Positions 42,960-51,624 are shown, counted from the stretch's first letter. The stretch is DNA of 64,000 nucleotides from Anaerolineales bacterium (GCA_015075405.1 JABTUK010000001.1:1674001-1738000), one strand, 5' to 3'. Numbers and translations: made by a program. The notes: a model not told the origin generated them from the sequence alone.

Positions 42960-44450
42960 ATGACTGCTCTTGGAGCCAAGTTTCATCAACTGATCGTCCG
43001 GCAAAACTGGTTGTGGTGGCTGGTTGGGCTGGCCCTCGCCCTGCGGTTGTTTCATTTGGGTGCGTGGTCCTTTTGGCACGACGAAGCTTTGACCATTCTG
43101 TTGGCCCAAAAACCAATAGCCGATCTAGTCGCAATTACAGCCGCAGACGTGCATCCGCCGCTTTACTTTTTGCTGGTGAAACTTTTTCTGCTGCTGGGGC
43201 AGAGCGAATTTATCGTCAGACTGCCCTCGGTCCTGAGCAGTGTCGGGGCCATCCTGATGGTATATCTTATCGGGCGAGACCTTTTTGATGAAAAGGTTGG
43301 CCTGACCAGCGCCTTCATGATGACGCTTTCCCCTATTCAACTTTTTTATGCTCAGGAAGCCCGGATGTATACCCTGTTGCTCTTGTTGACGGGTTTCTGT
43401 GGCTGGGCTTTTAGCCGTGCCCTGCGGGATAATCACCCCCGCCGGTGGGGGGTGTTTGTTTTAGCAGCGATGCTGGCCAGCTATACTGCTTATTTCAGTT
43501 TCCCGGTTTTTTTGGCCATGGGGCTTTACTTGCTATGGGTTGATCGTCGCCGGGAGCGGTTGTTGTTTTTTGGCCTGAGTATGGGCCTCGTGGCTGTGCT
43601 CTACCTGCCCTGGTTAAGTGTCTTTTTCAGCCAAACCCGGTCGGTGCTGGCCTCCTATTGGATCGAAACACCCCATCTGCTAAGTCTCCTGACCACCCTC
43701 AGCGGCTTTTTTGTGGGGGTGTCGCTGCCGGCCTTTTGGGTGGCTGTGGCCCTGGTTGTGACCCTTTTTGTTGTCTTTGCCATTCTCAACAATGCTCGGC
43801 ATGCTTTAATGAACGGTAGCGATCATCGCCAGGCGCTGCTCTGGTTGCTGCTTTGGATGCTGGTCCCGTTGTTGGGTACCTATCTGGTTTCCCTGGTTCG
43901 CCCGATTTTTCAATTGCGGACTGTTCTGACCGCGTCGTTGCCGCTTTATCTGCTGGTGGGCTGGGGGTTGATTCATGTCCCTCGTCCCCGGCTTAATCAA
44001 GCCTTGTTTGCGCCTGTTCTGGCGGTTATGGGAATATCACTGGTTAATTATTATTTCAATCCGGCTTATGCTAAACCCCCCTGGGATGAAGCCGCCGCCT
44101 ACATCCGTGAACATGCCCAGGCTGATGAAGTGACCCTACACCCCAGTGAAGGTTCATACCTGCCTTTTTGGGTCTACAACCCGGCGATGGAACAGATTCT
44201 GTTGCCAGGCGACCCGAAAATTGCGCGCGACAATGCTCCCTCCCAGGCCATTGTCGCAGCCGTAACCGCCCCAAAACAAGAACTTGCTCTGGCTACTCAA
44301 GGACATGATCAGGTCTGGTTAGTGCTTGGCCTGGACCAGGCTATTGATTACCAACTGGCCCAAAAAGACTATTTTGACAACCATTATCGCCTCTTGGAAG
44401 AAACCCAGATGGGTGGAGTTTACATCTTGAAATATGCTACAGATAAATAG
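42960..44450 (+). CDS. GT39-family (PMT-like) membrane glycosyltransferase
   Basis: 496 aa from ATG 42960. An in-frame ATG at 42846 would add 38 residues encoded by a short-period array, so the later start is preferred, though neither has a strong ribosome site. GAWSFWHDEA (catalytic Asp) and DVHPPLYFLLV are the two diagnostic blocks of the GT39/ArnT-like group, and YAQEARMYTLLLLL follows. About eleven helices, then a short C-terminal external domain. It transfers a sugar from polyprenyl phosphate to an external acceptor. The stop overlaps the next gene by 17 bp. Confidence 0.85.
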   Translation: MTALGAKFHQLIVRQNWLWWLVGLALALRLFHLGAWSFWHDEALTILLAQKPIADLVAITAADVHPPLYFLLVKLFLLLGQSEFIVRLPSVLSSVGAILMVYLIGRDLFDEKVGLTSAFMMTLSPIQLFYAQEARMYTLLLLLTGFCGWAFSRALRDNHPRRWGVFVLAAMLASYTAYFSFPVFLAMGLYLLWVDRRRERLLFFGLSMGLVAVLYLPWLSVFFSQTRSVLASYWIETPHLLSLLTTLSGFFVGVSLPAFWVAVALVVTLFVVFAILNNARHALMNGSDHRQALLWLLLWMLVPLLGTYLVSLVRPIFQLRTVLTASLPLYLLVGWGLIHVPRPRLNQALFAPVLAVMGISLVNYYFNPAYAKPPWDEAAAYIREHAQADEVTLHPSEGSYLPFWVYNPAMEQILLPGDPKIARDNAPSQAIVAAVTAPKQELALATQGHDQVWLVLGLDQAIDYQLAQKDYFDNHYRLLEETQMGGVYILKYATDK

Positions 44451-46197
44451 TCTCTCTCGTCGTACTTATCTGATGGGCATGGTTGCCATTTTGCTGCTGG
44501 CCGCAGCCCTGCGCCTGTACGCCCTCACCGCCGACGCCCCAATCTACCTGACCCGTTCGCAAGATTTGAGCACCGACGGGCCGAATACAATTGGCTTTGC
44601 CCGTGATTGGGTTCTCTTTGGCGTCCAACCACCACCTTACCGGCAGCCGGCCTTGACCTGGCTGGCCTACGGATTTTTCTCCATCCTGGGGGTTGGCTAT
44701 TGGCAGGCCAATCTCATTGCGGTGAGTACCAGCCTGCTGGCGATTGTGTTTACCGCTGCTTTTGCCCACCAACAGTTTGGGCGGCGCGCGGCGCTTTTTA
44801 GCGCCCTCTTTATAACTCTGAATTACCCTTTTCTCATTTATAATCGCATTCCGATGGTTTATACCCCGTTAGCCTGCGGCCTGGCGCTGGCGCTTTATTG
44901 CTGGGGCCGCGGACTCCACTGGTCAGGCTGGTTTTTTCTCTCCGGGTTCGTTAGCCTGTTTTGTGTTTTGTATATTAAAATAGCCGGGGTCACCTTTCTG
45001 GCCGCCGCTGTGGCGGGGTTATTAATCTTAACCTGGCGGCGCTGGCGAGAGCGTCACCCCCAGGTTTGGTCCCCGCTGCTGCTCTTTCTGGCCGGAGCAG
45101 GGTTGATGGCTGGGCTAGGCTGGATTCACCTGTTCCAGGCCACTCCTATTGAGACCATCCTGCCCTCCGATGTCTCCACCCGCACCTTCAACCCTGAGCG
45201 TGGCTTTGAAGAAAATGTGCGCTTTGCCATGGTCTCGGTCCTGCAATTTGGCCTCTATTCCGGCTTTTTTGTGCGGATATTTCCCCTGTTTGGGCTGGCG
45301 TATGCTTATCTTTTCTATCGTGGCGCTCAGACATTGGGTAAAAATCGGTCCCGATTAGCTATGAGCGAGATCATCATGTTGCTCTATTTGGTCTTTACAA
45401 TCCTGATGCTGTTGGCTTCAAACAGCCAGCCTTTCCGCTTTATGATCGGCCTGATTCCCCCGCTGAGTTTGACGGCGGCACTGGCTCTGGATCGCTGGCT
45501 GCACTCGGATCGCCTGTTCTTGCCGGCTCGGTTTGGTCGGTTACAGCTTGTCTTTGTCCTCATCGGTTTAACCTACTTTCTGTATCAACTACTAGCCGGA
45601 GGGGTAAAGCTGGGCTACGCTTTATATCTGGGTGTGAATCTGGTTGATTATCAAGTGATCCTTGATCTGCCGATTTTGTTTGCTGTCCTGATTGGTGCGC
45701 TGCTATTGGCGCTGGTCGGTGTTTTGGCTTTTGTGGGCTGGTTGGAGAGGAGAAAACAGACCAGCCCGGTACTTCCCTCGCCCGCGGTTCGCGCTTTGAT
45801 CGCCTTCATCCTGATCGTGGCTATCACCCTGAGCGACCTTTACCAGTATTGGTCCTGGGCCAGAGCGACGGAATTTACTATTGTCGAAGCCTCACGCCAA
45901 ATCAGCCGGGAGTTGGGGGCAGACGCTTTTTTGGGGGGATCCTATGCCTATGTGTTAGCCCTGGAAAACGACCTGCCAGCCCTGCCCTTTTATACTTACA
46001 ATACCGATGTGCCTCAAAGCACCTTCGACCCCCAAATTACTCATGTGGCAGTGGATGCCGATAGCGTTTTGAAAGATGGTCCTTTTAATGAAGAGGGATT
46101 GTATAAACTCTATCCGGAGGATATGAAACACGCCACCCTCCTCAAAACCTACACACTGCGCGGCTACCTGGTCAAGTTGTTTCATATCGAAAGGTAA
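44434..46197 (+). CDS. GT39-like membrane glycosyltransferase
   Basis: 587 aa, about eleven helices. AALRLYALTADAP opens helix 1 and its exit; TDGPNTIGFARDWVLFG carries the external acidic residue, and YRQPALTWLAYGFF matches the P-x-L block. The fold is the GT-C type, but motifs are looser than in the previous gene. A C-terminal ~100-residue external part follows the last helix. It overlaps the preceding gene by 17 bp. Confidence 0.75.
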   Translation: MLQINSLSRRTYLMGMVAILLLAAALRLYALTADAPIYLTRSQDLSTDGPNTIGFARDWVLFGVQPPPYRQPALTWLAYGFFSILGVGYWQANLIAVSTSLLAIVFTAAFAHQQFGRRAALFSALFITLNYPFLIYNRIPMVYTPLACGLALALYCWGRGLHWSGWFFLSGFVSLFCVLYIKIAGVTFLAAAVAGLLILTWRRWRERHPQVWSPLLLFLAGAGLMAGLGWIHLFQATPIETILPSDVSTRTFNPERGFEENVRFAMVSVLQFGLYSGFFVRIFPLFGLAYAYLFYRGAQTLGKNRSRLAMSEIIMLLYLVFTILMLLASNSQPFRFMIGLIPPLSLTAALALDRWLHSDRLFLPARFGRLQLVFVLIGLTYFLYQLLAGGVKLGYALYLGVNLVDYQVILDLPILFAVLIGALLLALVGVLAFVGWLERRKQTSPVLPSPAVRALIAFILIVAITLSDLYQYWSWARATEFTIVEASRQISRELGADAFLGGSYAYVLALENDLPALPFYTYNTDVPQSTFDPQITHVAVDADSVLKDGPFNEEGLYKLYPEDMKHATLLKTYTLRGYLVKLFHIER

Positions 46198-46201
46198 TTC
46201 A

Positions 46202-47926
46202 GTGACCAGCCTTCAATCTCCCCATGCTCCAAAAGTTCGCCGCCAGGATTTGCTCATCCTGTTTGGCCTGGCCTGCTTGATTCGCCTCCTGACTGCCTGG
46301 CCGCAGCAGCAGCCCAACTACATGGACGCCGCCTACTCCTATGTCAACGCGCTCAATTTGCTGGCTGGGCGCGGCTTTGTGGAAGATTTTGTCTGGAATT
46401 ACCTGGGCCAGCCCGGCCCGCCCCCCCAACCCAGCCACCTCTATTGGATGCCCTTGACCTCGATCCTGGCCTGGCTGGGTATGGCCGTAGGCGGCGCTTC
46501 CTATCGGGCCGCTCAGATACCCTTTGTGCTGCTTTCGGCGCTGTTGGCCCCAATCGCTTACCTGGTTGCTTATCATCTCTCAGGCCAGCGCCGATTGGCC
46601 TGGCTGGCCGGCCTGTTGGCAATTTTTAGCGGCTTTTATTTTCCCTATTGGACCGCCATTGACAACTTCACCCCCTTTGCTATCACCGGCTCGCTGGCGC
46701 TATTAGCTGCCTGGCAGGGGATGGAGGGAGTAGGGAGTAAGGAGTACGCAGTAAGAACTGACGAACACGGACTAAAACAATCTAACCCCCAACCCCCAAC
46801 CCTCAACCCCCAACCCCCACTCTGGCTTTTCGCCGCCGGAATCTTTGCCGGCCTGGCCCACCTGGCCCGCGCCGATGGCCCACTGGTACTTATCAGCATC
46901 CTGTTGCTTTACCTATTACGATTTATGATTTACGATTTACGATTTACGATTTACGATTTACGCCTCACGTCTCACGCCTCACGTCTCACGTCTCACGCCT
47001 CACGCCTCACGCTCCTCCTTCTCGGCTACCTGCTTATTATGACCCCTTGGTTTATCCGCAACTGGCAAGTGACCGGCGCCTTCTTGCCAGCAGCCGGTTC
47101 TCAAACAATCTGGCTAAACAATTATGATGAGTTATTTAGTTATGGCCGGGAGTTGTCGGCCCGGACCTTCCTGGCGCAAGGGTTGGGGCCGGCCCTGCAA
47201 GGCCGCTGGTGGGCGCTAACAATCAACCTGCAAACGGTGTTGGCTGTTTGGGGCATGATCTTTCTGGCTCCGTTGGCGCTGCTGGGAGGCTGGTCCTTGC
47301 GCCGCCATGGGTTGATCCAACTGGCCGGACTCTACGCGGCGCTGCTGTTTGCGGTGATGACCCTGTTTTTTGCCTTTCCCGGCGCGCGCGGGGGACTGTT
47401 CCACTCCGGCGCAGCCCTGCTGCCCTTTATTTATGCAACGGCGCTGGTCGGTCTGGAGCAGGCCATCGAGTGGATCGCGGCTCGCCGTCGCCGCTGGGAT
47501 GCCGCTGTAGCCAAACAATTTTTTGGGGTGGGGTTAGTATTAATTGCCGTCGGCCTGAGCAGCTTTATTTACTACGGACGGGTGCTAAAAAATAACGCCT
47601 GGAACAGCGCCGACGCCCTTTATCCGGCCATCGCCGCCTGGGTGGCCCAGGCCAACCCCACGGCTACGGTGATGATCGGCAACCCGCCTGCCTATCGTTA
47701 TCATGGCGGTGGGTTGAGCGTCATCGTGCCCAATGAAAACATCACCACAACCTTGCAAGCCGCCCGGCGCTACAAGGCCGATTATCTTATTCTGGATCAC
47801 AATCATCCCGCTCCCCTCACCGCAATTTACACCAAAACCGTCACCCACTCCGGCCTCTCCCTGGTCCAGACATTTACCGATGATACCGGCCAGCCGGTTT
47901 ACATTTTCAAACTCAACCAGCAGTGA
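46202..47926 (+). CDS. GT-C-type membrane glycosyltransferase with two in-frame array inserts
   Basis: 574 aa from GTG 46202, 4 bp after the previous stop. NYMDAAYSYVNALNLLAGRG has the external-loop Asp, and PSHLYWMPLTSILAW the second block, of GT39-like enzymes. Two inserts break the helical pattern: a Gly/Ser/Asn/Pro stretch near 175-205, and near 237-270 a run of YDLRFTIYDLR followed by LTSHASRLTSHASR. Both are the direct translation of short-period arrays. The gene still has a complete frame and a C-terminal external part. Confidence 0.75.
   Translation: MTSLQSPHAPKVRRQDLLILFGLACLIRLLTAWPQQQPNYMDAAYSYVNALNLLAGRGFVEDFVWNYLGQPGPPPQPSHLYWMPLTSILAWLGMAVGGASYRAAQIPFVLLSALLAPIAYLVAYHLSGQRRLAWLAGLLAIFSGFYFPYWTAIDNFTPFAITGSLALLAAWQGMEGVGSKEYAVRTDEHGLKQSNPQPPTLNPQPPLWLFAAGIFAGLAHLARADGPLVLISILLLYLLRFMIYDLRFTIYDLRLTSHASRLTSHASRLTLLLLGYLLIMTPWFIRNWQVTGAFLPAAGSQTIWLNNYDELFSYGRELSARTFLAQGLGPALQGRWWALTINLQTVLAVWGMIFLAPLALLGGWSLRRHGLIQLAGLYAALLFAVMTLFFAFPGARGGLFHSGAALLPFIYATALVGLEQAIEWIAARRRRWDAAVAKQFFGVGLVLIAVGLSSFIYYGRVLKNNAWNSADALYPAIAAWVAQANPTATVMIGNPPAYRYHGGGLSVIVPNENITTTLQAARRYKADYLILDHNHPAPLTAIYTKTVTHSGLSLVQTFTDDTGQPVYIFKLNQQ
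46719..46821. repeat. In-frame composite array (GGGAGTA and CCCCCAA units)
   Basis: GGAGTAGGGAGTAAGGAGTA on the left and CCCCCAACCCCCAACCC on the right, not complementary to one another. It encodes a loop rich in Ser, Asn, Pro and Gln. Confidence 0.8.
46911..47013. repeat. In-frame composite array (ATTTACG then CTCACGC/CTCACGT units)
   Basis: Five or more ATTTACG-type units, then seven CTCACGx units. The period of 7 is not a multiple of 3, so the frame rotates through the units; the result is still free of stops. Confidence 0.9.
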
Positions 47927-48030
47927 GACGAAGAGGCGAAGAAATAGGGAAATGAAGGGGCGAAGTTAAATGACTAAAGTATTCTTGCGTCCTCGCCTCC
48001 TCGCCTCTTCGCCTCCTCGCGCCCTCACCC
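47924..48030. repeat. Self-complementary array (GAGGCGAA units) spanning a stop and a start codon
   Basis: TGAGACGAAGAGGCGAAG begins inside the TGA of the previous gene. GTCCTCGCCTCCTCGCCTC and TTCGCCTCCTCGCGCC follow on the right. The next gene's ATG (47970) sits in the loop and its codons 7-18 are the right arm. Confidence 0.9.
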
Positions 48031-49658
48031 TCTGGCTAGCAGGTGCGTTTGCCCTGGGCCTATTCTACCTGACCGTCGCCGCCTGGGGCTTTGGCTTTTC
48101 CGGCTTCCCCCTCGACGATGCCTGGATTCACCAAACCTACGCCCGCAACCTGGCCCGCAGCGGGCAGTTGGCCTTTGTCCCCGGTGTGCCCAGCGCCGGC
48201 TCGACGGCGCCGCTCTGGTCATTTCTGTTGAGCCTGGGCTACTTGCTCGGCGTCTCCTTCAAAATTTGGGCCTACGGCCTGGGCTTGGTTTTTTTGGGTT
48301 TGACCGGCTGGACCGTCGCCCGCCTGGCTAACCACCTTTTCCCAGAACAGCCCGGTATCGGCAAATGGGCCGGCTTATTCTGCCTATTCGAGTGGCACCT
48401 GATCTGGGCCGCTGTGTCGGGTATGGAAACCATCTTGTTTGTCTGGCTGTCGCTGTGGCTGGTGGAGCGGTACCTGGCCGGAAAACGAATGGCGAATCAG
48501 CGAATGGCGAATAGGCGAATAGGCGAATATTCACCATTCGCAGATTTTGGCCTCGGACTCATCGGCGGTCTGCTCATTTTGACTCGTCCAGAGGGCTTGG
48601 GCTTGATCGGGTTGATTGGGTTGGATATGATCTATCAAGGCTGGCGGCAGAGAAGGGAACTCAAAGGAACTGAAGGAATTAAAGGAGCTGAGGGAAATTT
48701 GGTTCCTCCCTCAGTTCCCCTCAGTTCCCCCCAGTTCCCTCAGTTCCGTGTTTTCTGGCTGGTCACCGGTGTAGTTTTGCTGCTGGTTCCTTATGTCGCC
48801 TTTCATTTGTGGAATACGGGTTTGCCGTTTCCTAACACTTTTTACGCCAAGCAAGCGGAGTACCGGGTTATTCTGGAAAAGGTTCCGCTGTGGTGGCGGC
48901 TTTGGGGCAATTTCAGCCAGCCGGCCGAAACGGTGCAAGGCGTCTTTCGGGTTGTTTTTATTGGGGCGCAGTTTTTATTAGCCCCTGGCCTGGCCTTCGG
49001 GGCCTGGTTGACCTTCAAAGAGCGGCGTTGGAACTTGCTCTTCATCTGGGGCTGGTGGATTGGCTTTTTGCTGTTGTACGCGCTTCGACTGCCGGTTACT
49101 TATCAACATGGCCGCTATCAAATTCCGGCCATTGCCTGGATCATTTTACTGGGCGTCTGGGGCACGGCCCGGCTGCTCCAAAAAGTTCCCCGCCGCAGTG
49201 TGGTGGGGCGGGCGCTGAGCCGGGCCTGGGTGCTGTCGCTGGCTTTGCTGGCGCTGGCCTTTACCTTTATCGGGGCGCAGGCGTATGGCCGCGATGTGCG
49301 CTTTATCGAGAGCGAGATGGTAGCGGCCGCCCGCTGGCTGGCTGCCCAAACCCCGCCCGGCACGCTGATCGCCGCGCATGATATTGGGGCGATTGGCTAC
49401 TTCACCGAGCGCCCCCTGATTGACCTGGCCGGTTTGGTCACCCCGGAAATCATTCCCATCATCCGCGATGAGCCGGCTTTACTCCGTTTTGTAACAGCCC
49501 GGCAGGCCGCTTACCTGGTCACATTTCCCTCCTGGTATCCCAGTTTAACCCAAAGCCCCCGGCTAACCCGGTTATACAGTACCCAGTCCCCCTGGTCTCC
49601 CCAGGCCGGCGGCGACAATATGACCGTTTATCAGATTGATGTAACCAGTGAGCAGTGA
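47970..49658 (+). CDS. GT-C-type membrane glycosyltransferase with repeat-derived N-terminus
   Basis: 562 aa, about eleven helices. GFPLDDAWIHQTYARNLAR (Asp-Asp in the first external loop) and GSTAPLWSFLL are the GT39-like signatures, with GMETILFVWLSLWL later. The first 18 residues (RPRLLASSPPRA) are the right arm of a short-period array. Two more arrays near 170-190 and 227-260 encode KRMANQRMANRR and an Lys/Glu then Pro/Ser/Val loop. The start codon lies in the loop of the first hairpin, which may limit translation. It is the last of the seven tandem membrane proteins. Confidence 0.75.
   Translation: MTKVFLRPRLLASSPPRALTLWLAGAFALGLFYLTVAAWGFGFSGFPLDDAWIHQTYARNLARSGQLAFVPGVPSAGSTAPLWSFLLSLGYLLGVSFKIWAYGLGLVFLGLTGWTVARLANHLFPEQPGIGKWAGLFCLFEWHLIWAAVSGMETILFVWLSLWLVERYLAGKRMANQRMANRRIGEYSPFADFGLGLIGGLLILTRPEGLGLIGLIGLDMIYQGWRQRRELKGTEGIKGAEGNLVPPSVPLSSPQFPQFRVFWLVTGVVLLLVPYVAFHLWNTGLPFPNTFYAKQAEYRVILEKVPLWWRLWGNFSQPAETVQGVFRVVFIGAQFLLAPGLAFGAWLTFKERRWNLLFIWGWWIGFLLLYALRLPVTYQHGRYQIPAIAWIILLGVWGTARLLQKVPRRSVVGRALSRAWVLSLALLALAFTFIGAQAYGRDVRFIESEMVAAARWLAAQTPPGTLIAAHDIGAIGYFTERPLIDLAGLVTPEIIPIIRDEPALLRFVTARQAAYLVTFPSWYPSLTQSPRLTRLYSTQSPWSPQAGGDNMTVYQIDVTSEQ
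48485..48545. repeat. In-frame array (GCGAATGG / GCGAATAG units)
   Basis: GCGAATGGCGAATAGGCGAA and a further copy, then a short complementary end ATTCACCATTCGC. Confidence 0.8.
48651..48748. repeat. In-frame self-complementary array (GGAACTGA units)
   Basis: GAAGGGAACTCAAAGGAACT and GAAGGAATTAAAGGAGCTGA on the left face CCTCAGTTCCCCTCAGTTCC on the right. The AGTTCCCT core also appears in the array at 52881-52926. Confidence 0.85.
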
Positions 49659-49760
49659 GCAGTAATCAGTGAGCAGTCAAACACTGGTTACCGGCTACTG
49701 ATTACTGATTACTGACTACTGATTACTGATTACTGGCTACTGACTACTGACCCCTTACCA
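49640..49760. repeat. Self-complementary array (GATTACT / GACTACT units)
   Basis: AGTGAGCAGTAATCAGTGAG on the left faces CTGATTACTGATTACTGAC on the right. It lies upstream of the kinase operon. Related CTACTGA units return at 51548-51624. Confidence 0.9.
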
Positions 49761-49777
49761 CTCTCTTAAAATTTTTC

Positions 49778-49807
49778 TGGACATGTATGGATTGGTTATG
49801 GTATACT
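49778..49807 (+). promoter_or_regulatory. Promoter of the kinase-regulator-kinase operon
   Basis: TGGACA (49778-49783), 18-bp spacer, TATACT (49802-49807). Transcription would start near 49814, about 25 bp before the start codon. Confidence 0.65.
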
Positions 49808-49838
49808 ATAGAAACGCGATGGGGGTCAAACAAGGTTG

Positions 49839-50765
49839 ATGAACCACAACAGCGCCGAGATGGAACAATTTTGGGCTAAAATTAGCGTCGCCTTGCAGGA
49901 AACAGAGCATCACCTGCACGAGTTGGCCCAGGCGGCCCTTTTAAAGTATGAACAAGCGCTCCACGAGCCGGAAAATGGGCGCGATGCGGCCAAAAGTGAT
50001 CAGGTGGTGCGGTTGCAACAGGTCGGGCGGCAGCTTGCTCGTTTATCGGAGCAGAGCGGGGCTTTGTATGCCTACCTGCAAAATGGCCTCGATGCGCCCC
50101 CTCCCGATGATTCTCATTGGCCCCGCATTAGAATTTTGCAGAGCCAGGAAGAGGAACGCGCTCAACTGGCCCACGATCTGGAAAACAGCGTGGGCCAGTT
50201 ATTGGCCAACGGCGTGTTTGAACTGGCCTCCTGCCGGACCCTGCTGGCCAGCGATAAAGAGGCCGTGGATGCCGGCCTGGCCGCTTTGCAGGCCGAATTA
50301 GAAGCGGGCCTGGCCGATATTCGCCAATTAATTGTAGATTTGGAACCGGCCACCATCCTGGGTAGTTTTGGCCTGGGCGCCGGTATCCGGCGTTACCTGG
50401 AACAGTTTGAAACCAGGACCGGCCTCAAAACCCAGTTGCGGGTCAATACCACTATCGGCCGCCTGCCCAGCATTGTCGAAATTACTATTTTTCGGGTCAT
50501 TCAAGAAGCCCTAGCCAATGTCCAGCGCCACGCCGGCGCTACTCAAATCGAAGTGGTTATTGAAGAAAAAGATGGATCGCTTCATTTTAGTGTCATTGAT
50601 AATGGCATCGGTCTAAATATCGAGCGGGTCGGTAAGTCCAGAAAGAATCTGGGCCTGGCCAGAATGGTGGATTACGCCGAACTGTTGAACGGCAAATTCA
50701 GGATACTGAGCGACTCGGAGCGGGGAACCCAGGTAATCTTATCGGTTCCTTATCCTGATTTATAA
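49839..50765 (+). CDS. NarL-type sensor kinase homologue lacking the phospho-acceptor His
   Basis: 308 aa from ATG 49839 (or TTG 49836). No membrane helix is visible, so it is cytoplasmic. A helical N-terminus leads to a HisKA_3-like dimerisation helix and a HATPase domain: N box VIQEALANVQRHA, G boxes VIDNGIGL and NLGLARM, all intact. In the H box, where family members read ARDLHDxVGQ, this protein reads AHDLENSVGQ: the conserved His is Glu, and a His occurs three residues earlier. Autophosphorylation in the normal way is doubtful. It may act as an ATP-binding regulator of the second kinase, two genes downstream. Confidence 0.8.
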   Translation: MNHNSAEMEQFWAKISVALQETEHHLHELAQAALLKYEQALHEPENGRDAAKSDQVVRLQQVGRQLARLSEQSGALYAYLQNGLDAPPPDDSHWPRIRILQSQEEERAQLAHDLENSVGQLLANGVFELASCRTLLASDKEAVDAGLAALQAELEAGLADIRQLIVDLEPATILGSFGLGAGIRRYLEQFETRTGLKTQLRVNTTIGRLPSIVEITIFRVIQEALANVQRHAGATQIEVVIEEKDGSLHFSVIDNGIGLNIERVGKSRKNLGLARMVDYAELLNGKFRILSDSERGTQVILSVPYPDL

Positions 50766-50766
50766 A

Positions 50767-50832
50767 AGAGTAGCAGGTAGCAGGGTAGCAAATCTGTTAC
50801 CTGCTACTTGCTACCCTGCTACTTGACACCTG
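50767..50832. repeat. Self-complementary array (GTAGCAG / CTGCTAC units)
   Basis: GAGTAGCAGGTAGCAGGGTA faces TACCTGCTACTTGCTACC. It lies between the first kinase gene and the response-regulator gene. Confidence 0.9.
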
Positions 50833-50850
50833 CACTCTAGGAGACAAATC

Positions 50851-51543
50851 ATGGCTAAAACAAGTATTATGCTGGTTGACGACCATCCCCTTTTTCGGCA
50901 GGGCTTGCGCCGGGTTCTGGAAGCCGAAGAGGATTTGGAAGTCATCATGGAAGTAGCCGATGGCGAAGAAGGTCTGCGCCTGGCCAAGCAGCTTTTGCCG
51001 CACGTGGTCATCATGGATATTAATCTGCCCCACATGAATGGCTTGCAGGCCACCCGCGAGCTAAAGCAAGCCGCGCCCGAAGTGGCGGTGATTATGCTCA
51101 CGGCCTATCATGATGATGAGCAAATCTTCCACGCCGTTCGAGCCGGCGCCGCCGCCTACTTCCCCAAAGATATTACTCCGCGCCGCCTGGTTGAAGCGAT
51201 TCGCCAGGTGAGCAAAGGCAACTACGTGGTTGATGACGAGGTCTTGAACAAGCCCGAAGTAGCCACTTGGCTGCTCCAGCAGTTTGATAAAGTGGCCTAT
51301 GTTGACGGCATGCCCAACGAAATGTTTGCCCCCCTCTCTCCACGCGAGATGGAAATTTTGCAGCACATCGCCCGCGGCCAGAGCAATAAAGAGGTGGCTT
51401 ACGCTCTGGGTATCAGCCGCCAAACCGTCAAAAACCACATGACCAGTATCTTACGCAAATTAGCCGTCAACGACCGCACCCAGGCTGCCCTCTATGCAGT
51501 CAGGCGCGGCTGGATTCGCTTGCATGATGATGAAGAGAAGTAG
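50851..51543 (+). CDS. NarL/FixJ-type response regulator
   Basis: 230 aa with AGGAGA before the ATG. The receiver domain has the acidic pair Asp10/Asp11 (LVDDHPL), phospho-acceptor Asp55 (IMDINLPH), Thr in MLTAYH and Lys in YFPKDI. The C-terminal LuxR HTH is complete (LSPREMEILQHIARGQSN, then SRQTVKNHMTSILRKL). It would be phosphorylated by one of the flanking kinases and bind DNA as a dimer. The Tad-like operon starting at 53.0 kb is the nearest possible target; this is only positional inference. Confidence 0.95.
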   Translation: MAKTSIMLVDDHPLFRQGLRRVLEAEEDLEVIMEVADGEEGLRLAKQLLPHVVIMDINLPHMNGLQATRELKQAAPEVAVIMLTAYHDDEQIFHAVRAGAAAYFPKDITPRRLVEAIRQVSKGNYVVDDEVLNKPEVATWLLQQFDKVAYVDGMPNEMFAPLSPREMEILQHIARGQSNKEVAYALGISRQTVKNHMTSILRKLAVNDRTQAALYAVRRGWIRLHDDEEK

Positions 51544-51547
51544 GGTA

Positions 51548-51624
51548 GATGTCAGATGTCAGTAGCCAGAAAAGATTGTCTGACTACTGACTACTGACTA
51601 CTGACATCTGACTACTGACTACTC
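51548..51624. repeat. Self-complementary array (CTACTGA / TCAGTAG units)
   Basis: GATGTCAGATGTCAGTAGCC faces CTACTGACTACTGACTACTG and TGACATCTGACTACTGAC. It lies between the response-regulator and second-kinase genes, ahead of AGGAGG. Confidence 0.9.

Noticed and set aside
41488..47013. CRISPR array suggested by regularly repeated units
   Set aside because: Units are 6-8 bp and contiguous, without spacers of constant length, and no cas gene is near.
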